From Tannerellaceae bacterium (lineage in GTDB: Bacteria; Bacteroidota; Bacteroidia; Bacteroidales; Tannerellaceae), in assembly GCA_031288615.1 (NCBI GenBank), contig JAITRC010000012.1, positions 1-46,545 on the forward strand: 46,545 bases of DNA, given 5' to 3'. Position 1 is the first letter of the stretch. Each line of letters starts with the position of its first letter. Position numbers and translations under genes: made by a program. Positions 1 to 8,759 of the stretch are shown piece after piece. The notes under the pieces are model-generated. The model ran no database searches. It was not told the origin of the DNA and was given only the letters and a program-made list of their open reading frames with translations.

Positions 1-242
1 CGTCGTAAGATGAGGAGATAGTTTGGGGAGGGATTTACCGTAATATCCGCAAGATTTACAAGGGTGAATCCGAAACGAAGAGATGCCTCTTGTAGCTTGC
101 GGGAGTTTTCGGGTGTACAAAAATCATTGTACACAGTATACACATAAGGTAACGAAAGCTCGGATGCACTGACGGCTTCAATCGCTCGAAGCGTCAGCTC
201 AATAGAATCCTTAACAGGTGTGATGATACGTACCGCTTCCAT
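1..242 (-). CDS. glycosyltransferase, GT2-like, N-terminal part (runs off window)
   Basis: Reading the minus strand from position 242 gives an open frame that starts MEAVRIITPVKDSIELTLR and continues without a stop to the window edge, about 80 residues. It matches the start of the gene just upstream (MRGIQVITPVKDSIDLTLG) almost residue for residue, and both contain YNDF and NPSPNYLLIL / QPSPNYLLIL. The two are therefore tandem paralogues. The start ATG shares one base with the TGA of the upstream gene (TGATG), so translation is probably coupled. The ITPVKDS start followed by YNDFCTPENS resembles the nucleotide-binding start of family GT2 glycosyltransferases. The acceptor sugar cannot be told, and the catalytic DxD region lies outside the window. 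Confidence 0.7.
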   Translation of the reverse strand, partial: MEAVRIITPVKDSIELTLRAIEAVSASELSLPYVYTVYNDFCTPENSRKLQEASLRFGFTLVNLADITVNPSPNYLLILR

Positions 243-958
243 CAGATTTTGTCTCGCTGTCGAACCATTTTCAGAAAATAATACTTCACCGGATGGGTAT
301 ATTTAAGCTGTTTCCAGGGACGGCTACCGTGGGGGCGATGCCAAACAGGGAGATTAGGAAAGAGGTAGTTTTGAAATCCGAGGCGAAGAGACTGTCGGGA
401 AATAGTCACGTCGTGCCAGGACTTACCCGCATCCAATTGCCCAAAATCGTAACACTGTAAAAACTTTTCCGTCATCAGGGTACAGCAAAAACTAAGATGT
501 TTCTTTGTAGCACAAGGTTCTTTTTCCAGTCTTCGGGCATAAAGATAGGGATAGTTGACCATTCCTTGATCGTCCACTGTAACGGCGGCAGCGAGACCAC
601 AATCTTGTCTCAACTGCGTCTCTTCAAAAAGTCGGCTAATGGTATCAGGCTGTACAACCACATCCGATTCCACAATACACAAGGCCTCTTTTCGGGTCAA
701 CGCCGCTCGTTGGGCTTCCTGTAAAATCAATAAGTAGTTAGGGGACGGTTGTGTAGTCAACTTTGACAAGTTGATCAAATCGAATCCATATTCGACAGAC
801 GCTTGCTCCAGACGCAAAGTGTTCTCTACCGTACTAAAATCGTTGTATATCGTGTACGAAATATTGTGTACACCTTCCGACTTAAGCACAGCTCGCACCG
901 TCCCAAGTGTCAAATCAATAGAATCCTTTACCGGAGTTATTACCTGTATCCCTCGCAT
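242..958 (-). CDS. glycosyltransferase, GT2-like
   Basis: The product has 238 residues. The N-terminus ITPVKDSIDLTLGTVRAVL, then YTIYNDFSTVENT, resembles the first Rossmann-like strand and nucleotide-binding loop of GT2 enzymes. CIVESDVVVQPDTI near residues 93-106 sits where the metal-binding DxD motif would be, here as ESDV. The C-terminal part has WHDVTISRQSLRLGF, an [E/D]D-type acceptor region. No signal peptide or membrane segment is seen, so the protein is probably cytoplasmic or peripheral, acting in surface glycan or glycoprotein glycosylation. The start is fixed by alignment with its paralogue directly downstream, whose start overlaps this stop by one base. Substrate specificity is unknown. 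A TACCTTTG box lies only 8 bases upstream of the start, so the mRNA leader would be almost absent. Confidence 0.72.
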   Translation of the reverse strand: MRGIQVITPVKDSIDLTLGTVRAVLKSEGVHNISYTIYNDFSTVENTLRLEQASVEYGFDLINLSKLTTQPSPNYLLILQEAQRAALTRKEALCIVESDVVVQPDTISRLFEETQLRQDCGLAAAVTVDDQGMVNYPYLYARRLEKEPCATKKHLSFCCTLMTEKFLQCYDFGQLDAGKSWHDVTISRQSLRLGFQNYLFPNLPVWHRPHGSRPWKQLKYTHPVKYYFLKMVRQRDKI

Positions 959-966
959 GCCGATGG

Positions 967-974
967 CAAAGGTA
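967..974 (-). promoter_or_regulatory. Bacteroidetes -7 box (TACCTTTG) for the glycosyltransferase pair
   Basis: The minus strand reads TACCTTTG, an exact match to the Bacteroidetes -7 consensus TAnnTTTG. A GTTG about 21 bases upstream on the same strand could serve as the -33 element. The start codon at 958 is only 8 bases from the box, implying a leaderless or nearly leaderless transcript. Confidence 0.5.
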
Positions 975-987
975 ATAGCTTTCTTCT

Positions 988-995
988 TACCTTTA
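988..995 (+). promoter_or_regulatory. possible -7 box (TACCTTTA) for dnaE
   Basis: TACCTTTA matches TAnnTTTG at all but the last base and lies 30 bases before the chosen dnaE start. It is arranged back to back with the minus-strand box at 967-974. No clear -33 TTTG is visible upstream. Confidence 0.3.
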
Positions 996-1025
996 CAACC
1001 CTACAGCAACCACAACAAGACAGTC

Positions 1026-4000
1026 ATGGAACCTTTCGTGCATCTGCATGTACACACGCAATACTCGCTACTCGATGGACAAGCTGCCATCGACGGCCTC
1101 ATTGATAAGGCTATCCGGGAAGGGATGAAAGCCATCGCCGTGACAGATCATGGCAATATGTTCGGTATCAAAGAGTTCGCCAACAAGGTACAAAAGAGAA
1201 ACGCCAAGCTTGCCGAAGGACAGGAACCGTTCAAAGCCATTATCGGTTGCGAATGTTACTGTGCCCGACACGGTCGTCTCAAGCGGGACGGCAAGGAAGA
1301 CCTGAGCGGTTGGCACCTGATCGTGCTGGCTAAAAACCTGCAAGGGTATAAAAACCTCATCAAGATGGTTTCTCTCTCGTGGACGGAAGGTTTCTATGGG
1401 CGGCCACGCATTGATAAGGAATTGTTGGAAAAACATCACGAAGGACTTATCATCTGCTCGGCTTGCCTCGGAGGAGAACTTCCTCGTCTCATACTCAGTG
1501 GGCAAGTTAACAAAGCGGAAGAGTCACTTCTTTGGTTCAAGAACCTCTTTGGCGAAGACTACTACCTGGAACTACAACGTCACCCCACTTCCGATCCGAC
1601 TGCAGACAAGGAGGTATATCCTAAGGAGATGGAAGTCGGCCAAGTGCTGGTATCGTTAGCCGCCAAACATGGCGTCAAGCTGATTGCCTCCAATGACGTT
1701 CACTTTGTAGACGAAGACGACGCCGAAGCCCATGATCGCCTCATCTGCCTCAGCACCGGTAAAGACCTCGACGACCTTAACCGTATGCGTTACACCAAGC
1801 AGGAGTGGTTGAAGACAACTGCCGAAATGAACGCCTTGTTCGCCGACCTCCCTGAAGCCTTGCATAACACCACAGAGATAGCTGATAAGGTGGAACACTA
1901 TTCCATCGACAACGCTCCCCTTATGCCCGACTTCCCCATTCCCGCAAAGTTCAAAGATGCCGACGATTATCTCCGCGCCCTCACTTATACCGGCGCTGAG
2001 AAGCGTTATTCCGAAATAAGCGAAGATTTGAGACAACGAATTGATTATGAACTCAGTGTCATTCAAGGGATGGGGTTTCCGGGTTACTTTCTCATTGTGC
2101 AAGATTTCATCGCCGCAGCTAGACAAATGGGTGTATCTGTAGGGCCGGGACGAGGCTCGGTAGCTGGCTCAGTGGTGGCCTATTGTCTGTGGATCACCAA
2201 TATTGACCCTATCAAGTACGACCTTCTTTTTGAGCGGTTTCTCAATCCCGACCGTATTTCCATGCCCGATATTGATGTAGATTTCGATGATGATGGGCGC
2301 AGCAAAGTCCTTAGCTGGGTTACTGAAAAATACGGTAAGGAAAAAGTCGCCCACATCATTACCTACGGCACGATGGCCGCCAAGTCGGCTATCAAAGATG
2401 TAGCCCGTGTCCAACGTCTTCCCCTCACCGAATCCAACCGTCTATCTAAGCTTGTCCCCGACAAAATTCCCGACAAGGAAGTCAATCTTCGTAATGCCAT
2501 CGAATACGTCCCCGAACTCCGTGAAGCTGTCAACTCGCCCAACGAACTTGTCCGTAGTACGCTCAAATACGCCCTCAAACTTGAAGGTAACGTGCGCAAC
2601 ACGGGAGTGCATGCCTGTGGTGTCATCATTGGAAAGACCGATATTTCCGACATCGTCCCCGTCAGCACTGCCGACGACAAAGAAACCGGACAACGTATCC
2701 TTGTCACCCAATATGAAGGGTCCGTCATTGAAGACACCGGACTTGTCAAGATGGACTTCCTTGGGCTTAAAACCCTCTCCATCATCCATGAGGCTATCGA
2801 AAATATCCGCCAGATACAGGGTGAAGACATCAATATTGATACCATTCCCATTGACGACCCTAAAACTTACGCCTTGTTCAGCTCCGGCAAGACCACCGGT
2901 ACTTTCCAATTTGAATCTTCGGGAATGCAAAAATATCTCCGCGAGCTTCAGCCCAGTAAGTTTGAAGACCTCATCGCCATGAACGCCCTCTACCGTCCCG
3001 GCCCCATGGAATATATCCCCCAGTTCATCGCCCGCAAGCAGGGACGCGAGCCCATCACCTACGATATTCCCATCATGGAGCGTTACCTGAAAGACACTTA
3101 CGGCATCACCGTCTATCAGGAACAAGTCATGCTCTTGGCCCGACTTCTGGCCGGATTTACCGGCGGGCAGTCCGACGAGCTTCGCAAGGCCATCGGTAAG
3201 AAGCTCCACGACAAGATGGTCGCCATGAAAAATAAGTTTCTTGAAGGAGGTAAGAATAATGGCCACAACGAAAGCACCCTCCACAAAATCTGGAACGACT
3301 GGGAAAAGTTCGCTTTTTATGCGTTCAACAAGAGCCACGCCACCTGTTACTCGTGGATCGCCTACCAGACAGCATGGCTCAAAGCCAACTACCCCTCTGA
3401 GTACATGGCTGCCCTTCTTTCCCGAAATATCTCCAACATCACTGAAATCACCAAGTTCATGGATGAGTGTCGCGCCATGAATATCCAAGTCCTTGGGCCT
3501 GACGTTAGTGAATCTCAACTTAAATTCTCCGTCAATCCTAAAGGAGACATTCGCTTCGGTCTTGGCGCTATCAAAGGCGTTAGTGAGAGTGCAGTCATCA
3601 ATCTTGTCGAAGAGCGGAAAAAATCCCCCTTCGCCGATATTTTCGACTTCGTCGAACGTATCAACTTCGCGGCCTGCAATCGTAAATCCATTGAATCGCT
3701 TGTACTTGCTGGGGCTTTGGACACTTTTGGACTTCAGCGCGAGCAGTACTTCGCCCCCGGTAATAAGGAAAGCGAAACCTTTCTTGACATTCTCATCCGA
3801 TACGGTGGTAAATATCAGGCCGACAAAGCCTCTACGGCCAATTCCCTTTTCGGCGATGACAACACGGCATCCATTACGCGCCCCTCCATCCCCAAAGTTG
3901 CTCCTTGGAATGACCTCGAACGCTTGAACAAAGAAAAGGAGTATGTTGGTATCTATCTTTCCGCCCATCCTTTGGACGAGTATTACATCATCCTCAAACA

Positions 4001-4565
4001 TGTATGCAATACCAACGCAGCCGCTCTGAATGAGAAAGATGCCCTGCAAGGAAGAGACCTTCTCCTCGGCGGTATTGTGGCTGCCTATCGCGAAGGAACT
4101 ACCAAAACCGGCAAATCCTTTGGCGTCCTCAAACTCGAAGATTTTACCGGCAGCACCGAAATAAGCCTCTTCGGACAAGATTATTACGACTACAGTAAAT
4201 ATGGTAAGCTTGGCACTTACCTTCTCTTACGGGGACGCGTTGAATCCCGCCAATGGCGCGAAAACGAATTTGATTTCCGTATCCGTCAGGCCACCCTCCT
4301 TCAAGATGAAAAGGAGAGACTGATCGAACAAATCTTTATCTCCCTCCCCATACAGGCTCTTGATCAACTTACCCTTGACGACTTCACCCACCATATTCAA
4401 GCTCAGCCCGGCACCGTCCGCCTTACTATCCAGCTCACCGATGCTGAAAATGACAATCTTCGCCTTCGTCTCACTTCCGGAATCGGCATCCCTCTTACCC
4501 GTTCCTTTATTGACTACCTCGAAAACCACCCATCTCTCTCCTTCCGTTTACAGTCCCGTTCTTAA
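1026..4565 (+). CDS. dnaE: DNA polymerase III subunit alpha
   Basis: The catalytic alpha subunit of the replicative DNA polymerase III holoenzyme, 1179 residues. The N-terminal PHP domain begins at once (FVHLHVHTQYSLLDG, residues 4-18). The polymerase active site PDIDVDF is at residues 414-420, preceded by GPGRGSVAGSVVAY. A helix-hairpin-helix/OB-fold region follows in the C-terminal third (LLLGGIVAAYREGTTKTGKS). The length is normal for the DnaE1 class. The frame is open back to 771, but that longer start would run through the glycosyltransferase on the other strand; the ATG at 1026 puts the PHP motif at the usual distance from the N-terminus. queA follows with a short gap on the same strand, so the two may be co-transcribed. 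Confidence 0.96.
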   Translation: MEPFVHLHVHTQYSLLDGQAAIDGLIDKAIREGMKAIAVTDHGNMFGIKEFANKVQKRNAKLAEGQEPFKAIIGCECYCARHGRLKRDGKEDLSGWHLIVLAKNLQGYKNLIKMVSLSWTEGFYGRPRIDKELLEKHHEGLIICSACLGGELPRLILSGQVNKAEESLLWFKNLFGEDYYLELQRHPTSDPTADKEVYPKEMEVGQVLVSLAAKHGVKLIASNDVHFVDEDDAEAHDRLICLSTGKDLDDLNRMRYTKQEWLKTTAEMNALFADLPEALHNTTEIADKVEHYSIDNAPLMPDFPIPAKFKDADDYLRALTYTGAEKRYSEISEDLRQRIDYELSVIQGMGFPGYFLIVQDFIAAARQMGVSVGPGRGSVAGSVVAYCLWITNIDPIKYDLLFERFLNPDRISMPDIDVDFDDDGRSKVLSWVTEKYGKEKVAHIITYGTMAAKSAIKDVARVQRLPLTESNRLSKLVPDKIPDKEVNLRNAIEYVPELREAVNSPNELVRSTLKYALKLEGNVRNTGVHACGVIIGKTDISDIVPVSTADDKETGQRILVTQYEGSVIEDTGLVKMDFLGLKTLSIIHEAIENIRQIQGEDINIDTIPIDDPKTYALFSSGKTTGTFQFESSGMQKYLRELQPSKFEDLIAMNALYRPGPMEYIPQFIARKQGREPITYDIPIMERYLKDTYGITVYQEQVMLLARLLAGFTGGQSDELRKAIGKKLHDKMVAMKNKFLEGGKNNGHNESTLHKIWNDWEKFAFYAFNKSHATCYSWIAYQTAWLKANYPSEYMAALLSRNISNITEITKFMDECRAMNIQVLGPDVSESQLKFSVNPKGDIRFGLGAIKGVSESAVINLVEERKKSPFADIFDFVERINFAACNRKSIESLVLAGALDTFGLQREQYFAPGNKESETFLDILIRYGGKYQADKASTANSLFGDDNTASITRPSIPKVAPWNDLERLNKEKEYVGIYLSAHPLDEYYIILKHVCNTNAAALNEKDALQGRDLLLGGIVAAYREGTTKTGKSFGVLKLEDFTGSTEISLFGQDYYDYSKYGKLGTYLLLRGRVESRQWRENEFDFRIRQATLLQDEKERLIEQIFISLPIQALDQLTLDDFTHHIQAQPGTVRLTIQLTDAENDNLRLRLTSGIGIPLTRSFIDYLENHPSLSFRLQSRS

Positions 4566-4604
4566 AAAGAACACATTATGATACTGAGGAGAGAAAGTAT
4601 CTCT

Positions 4605-5810
4605 ATGTCAGACTATGACTATTCTCTACCTGACGAACGTATTGCCAAACACCCTCTGCCTGAACGCGATACATCACGGCTTCTTGTCGAGCGTAAGGGT
4701 GAGATCACCGATGCCCACTTTCGAGATATCGTCCACCTCCTACCCAAAGATACCCTTCTTGTTTTCAATAACAGCCGCGTCTTACCTGCACGGATCCATT
4801 TCCGTCGGGAAACCGGATCAATCATTGAAATCTTCTGCCTGTCCCCTGTCGGGGGAAATTACGAAACCGCTCTTGACCGTCGGGACTGTTCCGTTTGGTA
4901 TTGTCTTGTGGGCAACGGCAAACGATGGAAAGACGGTTCCCTTGAACAACGGCTCCGTGTCGAACAGCAAGAAATTCTCCTTTCTGCTTTTCGGGAAAAT
5001 ACCGACGAAGGATACTCACGTATTCTTTTTTCGTGGGACAACCCTGCCCTGACTTTCGGTGAAGTCCTCGACGTTGCCGGCCAACTTCCCCTTCCTCCTT
5101 ACCTTAACCGAGATGCCGAACCTCAAGATAGCTACACCTACCAGACTGTCTATTCCCGCATCAAAGGCTCTGTGGCAGCGCCTACCGCCGGATTACACTT
5201 CACTCCTCATATCTTCGAAAGTCTTGATGCCACCGACATCAGTCGCGAGGAAATAACTCTCCACGTCGGCGCCGGAACCTTTCGTCCCGTCAGAGGTGAC
5301 TGTATCTCTACTCACCTCATGCACGCCGAATACTTCACCGTCTCCTTTTCTACCCTCGAAAATCTTCTTAAAGCACTTGGGAACATCGTCGCCGTCGGCA
5401 CCACCACCGTTCGTACTCTTGAAAGCCTCTATTACTTGGGTGCATGCGCTTTCGAAGGTAGCTTTCACCACCCATCCCCTTTTAATCCGGAACTTTCCCA
5501 CGTCCCCCAATGGATACCTTATGAAACTGTAAGCAACCGCCTCTCTGTTACCGAATCCCTCCAAGCTCTCCTCAATTACATGGCTACCCGCCAACTTACC
5601 AGTCTCTCCGCCTCCACCCAAATTATCATTTTACCTACTTACCGTCCTCACATCGCCCAAGGCCTAATCACCAATTTCCACCAGCCGCGCAGTACGCTTC
5701 TCCTTCTCATTGCCGCCTACACCCACAATTGGCGAAACCTTTACAACCATGCCCTCGCCAACGACTATCGCTTCCTTAGCTACGGCGACGCCTGTCTTTT
5801 CCTTCCCTAA
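4605..5810 (+). CDS. queA: S-adenosylmethionine:tRNA ribosyltransferase-isomerase
   Basis: QueA transfers and isomerises the ribosyl moiety of S-adenosylmethionine onto preQ1 in tRNA, giving epoxyqueuosine at the wobble position of GUN anticodons. The start MSDYDYSLPDERIAKHPLPE matches the usual N-terminus of the family (a few residues, then LPE..IA..P...R..SRLL). Other family hallmarks are LVFNNSRVLPAR, GSVAAPTAGLHFT, HVGAGTFRPV and LITNFHQPRSTLLLLI. From this ATG the protein is 401 residues. An in-frame ATG at 4578 would add nine residues (MILRRESIS) and cannot be excluded. It lies just downstream of dnaE and converges on korB with only 4 bases between stops. Confidence 0.95.
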   Translation: MSDYDYSLPDERIAKHPLPERDTSRLLVERKGEITDAHFRDIVHLLPKDTLLVFNNSRVLPARIHFRRETGSIIEIFCLSPVGGNYETALDRRDCSVWYCLVGNGKRWKDGSLEQRLRVEQQEILLSAFRENTDEGYSRILFSWDNPALTFGEVLDVAGQLPLPPYLNRDAEPQDSYTYQTVYSRIKGSVAAPTAGLHFTPHIFESLDATDISREEITLHVGAGTFRPVRGDCISTHLMHAEYFTVSFSTLENLLKALGNIVAVGTTTVRTLESLYYLGACAFEGSFHHPSPFNPELSHVPQWIPYETVSNRLSVTESLQALLNYMATRQLTSLSASTQIIILPTYRPHIAQGLITNFHQPRSTLLLLIAAYTHNWRNLYNHALANDYRFLSYGDACLFLP

Positions 5811-5814
5811 GATT

Positions 5815-6810
5815 TTAACCTACTTTCCACACTTCCCCTTTCATGAGGAACTCCTGCAGTGTACGCACGGGGTTGGTGGCGCGAACCTCTTCAATTTGCG
5901 TAGCAACAGCTTCATCATAGCAAGGAGCATCCACGTCGCGGATGACGCCCAAGGCAAGAGGCAAGTCACCTTTCATCAAGCCAAGCATCAGGTGCATAGT
6001 GATCTCTGCTTCGTGAGCATCATGTACAAGGATATCGGCAAGAGTATAACCGTCTTTGCCAATCGTAACCGCTTTGAGTTTAAGTCCGTCAAGGACAAGC
6101 CCTTTCTCGTTGTCTTTGCCGAAAATCATCTTTTCACCGTGACGGAGGAAAATTGTACGGTCGGCGCGGAACTCGCGGTCGGCGATTGTATGATGTATAC
6201 CATCGTTAAAGATGACACAATTCACGAGAACCTCAACCACAGCAGCTCCTTTATGTTGCGCAGCAGCCGCAAAGAGGGAGGTGGTATTGGCAAGATCGGT
6301 GTCAATTGCACGGGCAAAGAAGTTTCCCCGCGCACCAAGCACTAACTCGGCAGGAATGAATGGATCTTCCACCGTTCCAAAAGGAGAACTCTTGGAGATG
6401 AATCCCCTTTCGGAGGTCGGCGAATATTGACCTTTGGTAAGGCCGTAAATTTTATTATTGAAAAGAGCGATATTGAGATTGACATTACGCCGGATGGCAT
6501 GGATAAAGTGATTACCACCGATAGCCAGACAGTCGCCATCCCCCGTGACCACCCAAACGCTCAGGTCGGGGCGAGCGGTCTTGACACCCGTAGCAATGGC
6601 GGCGGCTCTCCCATGAATGGTATGAAAACCATACGTATTCATATAGTAAGGGAGACGGGAAGAACAACCAATACCGGAAATAACAGCTATCTCGTGCGGA
6701 GGTACGCCCAATTCGGCCATTGCCTTGTGGAGACAATTGAGGGCAGCATGGTCTCCACAACCGGGGCACCAACGTACGTATTGGTCACTCTTATAGTTTT
6801 GTGCGTTCAT
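5815..6810 (-). CDS. korB: 2-oxoacid:ferredoxin oxidoreductase, beta subunit (2-oxoglutarate type)
   Basis: The thiamine-diphosphate-binding beta subunit of a 2-oxoacid:ferredoxin oxidoreductase, 331 residues. It catalyses CoA-dependent oxidative decarboxylation with electrons passed to ferredoxin. Family features are YVRWCPGCGDHAALN near residue 11, SGIGCSSRLPYY, HGRAAAIATGVK, and the ThDP/Mg motif GDGDCLAIGGNH followed by NNKIYGLTKGQYSPTS. A 2-oxoglutarate rather than pyruvate specificity is inferred from the two-subunit KorA/KorB layout typical of Bacteroidales. korA ends 23 bases upstream on the same strand, so they form an operon. The terminal region past residue 190 has the usual KorB tail. 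Confidence 0.92.
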   Translation of the reverse strand: MNAQNYKSDQYVRWCPGCGDHAALNCLHKAMAELGVPPHEIAVISGIGCSSRLPYYMNTYGFHTIHGRAAAIATGVKTARPDLSVWVVTGDGDCLAIGGNHFIHAIRRNVNLNIALFNNKIYGLTKGQYSPTSERGFISKSSPFGTVEDPFIPAELVLGARGNFFARAIDTDLANTTSLFAAAAQHKGAAVVEVLVNCVIFNDGIHHTIADREFRADRTIFLRHGEKMIFGKDNEKGLVLDGLKLKAVTIGKDGYTLADILVHDAHEAEITMHLMLGLMKGDLPLALGVIRDVDAPCYDEAVATQIEEVRATNPVRTLQEFLMKGEVWKVG

Positions 6811-6833
6811 TGTATCTTGTTAAAAGTAAATAT

Positions 6834-8678
6834 TCAAAGTTTTGAGAGTTCTTCAATCAAACGGGCAACCATGAAAGGTTGGCCTTTGACACGGTTGAAA
6901 CGATGCGGATTGAAACCGGCAATCTTACTGCGGAGGTAGTTGGCAAACTGCCCGTTATTCTGCTCCACAACGACGGTTTTGGGAAAACGTTTGAGGATAT
7001 CTTCCGTATTGGACGGGAGGGGGTTGATGAAACGAAAGTGAACAAGGGCTACCTTACGCCCCAATTCCTGCAACCCTTCCATAGCCTCATAAAGGTGGCC
7101 GTAGGTGCCTCCCCAACCGACAATCAGTAACTCGGCATCCCTGTCCCCGATGATTTCAAGGGGAGGGATATAGTCGGCAATACGATCTATTTTCTCTTGT
7201 CGGGTTGTCACCATACGTTGATGGTTGACAGGGTCGGTAGAGATAGCGCTTGTCGTATAGTCTTTTTCAAGACCTCCTATACGATGCGCAAAACCTTCCA
7301 CACCGGGAACCGCCCAATAACGGACAAGGGTCTTCGGGTCGCGCCGATAGGCTTTCCAAGTCTGGTCACTGGTATAGGCATCCACGTAATGGGGCTTGAT
7401 AGCAGGGTAATTGTCAAGGTTAGGTATCTTCCAAGCTGAGGATCCGTTAGCGATGAACGAATCGCTGAGCAAGATGACGGGAGTCATATACTCCATCGCC
7501 AGTTTACCTGCCCAGAAAGCAGCTTCAAAGCAATCGGTCGGTGTAGCGGCAGCGATAACTACTGCCGGGCTTTCTCCGTTACGTCCATACAAAGCCTGCA
7601 TCAGGTCTGTCTGTTCGCTCTTGGTGGGCAATCCGGTAGAAGGGCCTCCGCGCTGTACGTCGACCACCACAAGGGGCAACTCTGCCATGACGGCCAAGCC
7701 TATTGCCTCGCTCTTCAACGCAAGACCCGGCCCGGAAGTGGAGGTGACACCCAAAGCACCCGCAAAGGAGGCGCCAATGGCAGTACAGACACCAGCTATC
7801 TCATCCTCAAACTGCAACCCTTTGACACCAAGTTCTTTCCGAGCGGCAAGTTCGTGCAAAATATCGGTAGCAGGTGTAATCGGATAACTGCCGAGGAAAA
7901 GCTTGACACCGGCCTTCTCTGCGGCGGCAATCAAACCGTAGGCAAGGGCTTTGTTTCCGTTGATATCGGTGTAGTAACCCGATTCTGCTTGCTTACCCTC
8001 TATACGGTAGGTGGAGACAGAGGCCTGAATATTATTACCATAGTTGTAGCCGTCGGTAAGTGCTTTGATATTGGCACGGACAAGGAGCGGTTTTTTGGCA
8101 AACTTGTTTTCCAAAAGATGGACGGCTTCTTCCAAAGGTCTCTCGAAAAGCCAACACACCAGCCCAAGGGCAAACATGTTTTTACAACGTGTGGCCGTCT
8201 TGTTATCCAACTCAAATTCGGCAAGACCGTCCTTGACAAGAGAAGTAATCGGGGCGGCAACCACTTGCTGGGTCGTAAGCCCTAATTCCTTGAAAGGGTC
8301 TTCGGTTTCGAATAGTGCTTTCTCCAAATCCTTCTTACGGAAAGAATCGGTATCAATAAGGATAACAGTAGTGAGTTTAAGAAATTTAACATTCACTTTA
8401 AGGGCAGCGGGATTCATCGCCACCAGCACATCGGCCTTATCTCCAGGAGTAAAGATTTTACGCGAACCTATATGTACCTGAAAACCTGACACGCCGCTAA
8501 GCGAACCTTGGGGAGCACGTATCTCAGCGGGGAAATCGGGGAAAGTCGAAATCTCGTTACCAAATATCGCCGAAAGGTTAGAAAATATGCTACCGCTTAA
8601 CTGCATTCCATCACCCGAATCGCCCGAAAAGCGCACGACAACTTTCTCCAAAATAGTTACTTTTGTTCGTTCTGACAT
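6834..8678 (-). CDS. korA: 2-oxoacid:ferredoxin oxidoreductase, fused gamma-alpha subunit
   Basis: The product has 614 residues. An N-terminal gamma domain (VVVRFSGDSGDGMQLSG, about residues 10-200) is fused to the pyrimidine-binding alpha domain, which begins near NGNKALAYGLIAAAEKAGVKLFLGSYPITPAT. The SGPGLALKSEAIGLAVMAELPLVVVDVQRGGPSTGLPT stretch is characteristic of the alpha subunit (pieces quoted: SGPGLALKSE, DVQRGGPSTGLPTKSEQ). A transketolase C-terminal-like domain ends the protein. The start MSERTKVTILEK at 8678 is chosen because it sits about 40 bases below a good promoter; an upstream in-frame start at 8786 would overlap mutS. Together with KorB it links the reductive/oxidative TCA branch to ferredoxin, as in other anaerobic Bacteroidales. 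Confidence 0.92.
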   Translation of the reverse strand: MSERTKVTILEKVVVRFSGDSGDGMQLSGSIFSNLSAIFGNEISTFPDFPAEIRAPQGSLSGVSGFQVHIGSRKIFTPGDKADVLVAMNPAALKVNVKFLKLTTVILIDTDSFRKKDLEKALFETEDPFKELGLTTQQVVAAPITSLVKDGLAEFELDNKTATRCKNMFALGLVCWLFERPLEEAVHLLENKFAKKPLLVRANIKALTDGYNYGNNIQASVSTYRIEGKQAESGYYTDINGNKALAYGLIAAAEKAGVKLFLGSYPITPATDILHELAARKELGVKGLQFEDEIAGVCTAIGASFAGALGVTSTSGPGLALKSEAIGLAVMAELPLVVVDVQRGGPSTGLPTKSEQTDLMQALYGRNGESPAVVIAAATPTDCFEAAFWAGKLAMEYMTPVILLSDSFIANGSSAWKIPNLDNYPAIKPHYVDAYTSDQTWKAYRRDPKTLVRYWAVPGVEGFAHRIGGLEKDYTTSAISTDPVNHQRMVTTRQEKIDRIADYIPPLEIIGDRDAELLIVGWGGTYGHLYEAMEGLQELGRKVALVHFRFINPLPSNTEDILKRFPKTVVVEQNNGQFANYLRSKIAGFNPHRFNRVKGQPFMVARLIEELSKL

Positions 8679-8720
8679 ATTAATCTTACCTAACGTTATT
8701 ATACTCCGATTTGCCGGACG

Positions 8721-8750
8721 CAAAGTTATGCTAAATATTCGAGCCGCAAA
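8721..8750 (-). promoter_or_regulatory. promoter for korA-korB (TTTG-N18-TAACTTTG)
   Basis: On the minus strand TAACTTTG (8721-8728) matches the Bacteroidetes -7 box TAnnTTTG, and TTTG (8747-8750) lies 18 bases upstream, the spacing expected for the -33 element. The predicted start of transcription leaves a leader of roughly 35-40 bases before korA. This is the best promoter match in the window. Confidence 0.7.
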
Positions 8751-8759
8751 GCCTTCCCA

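Noticed and set aside
771..1025. Longer N-terminus for DnaE starting at 771
   Set aside because: It would overlap the glycosyltransferase and add 85 residues before the PHP domain, which normally begins within the first ten residues.
2442..4178. 578-codon open frame on the minus strand
   Set aside because: It lies wholly antisense to dnaE, whose DNA polymerase motifs are unambiguous. The translation has no recognisable motifs and reflects codon composition.
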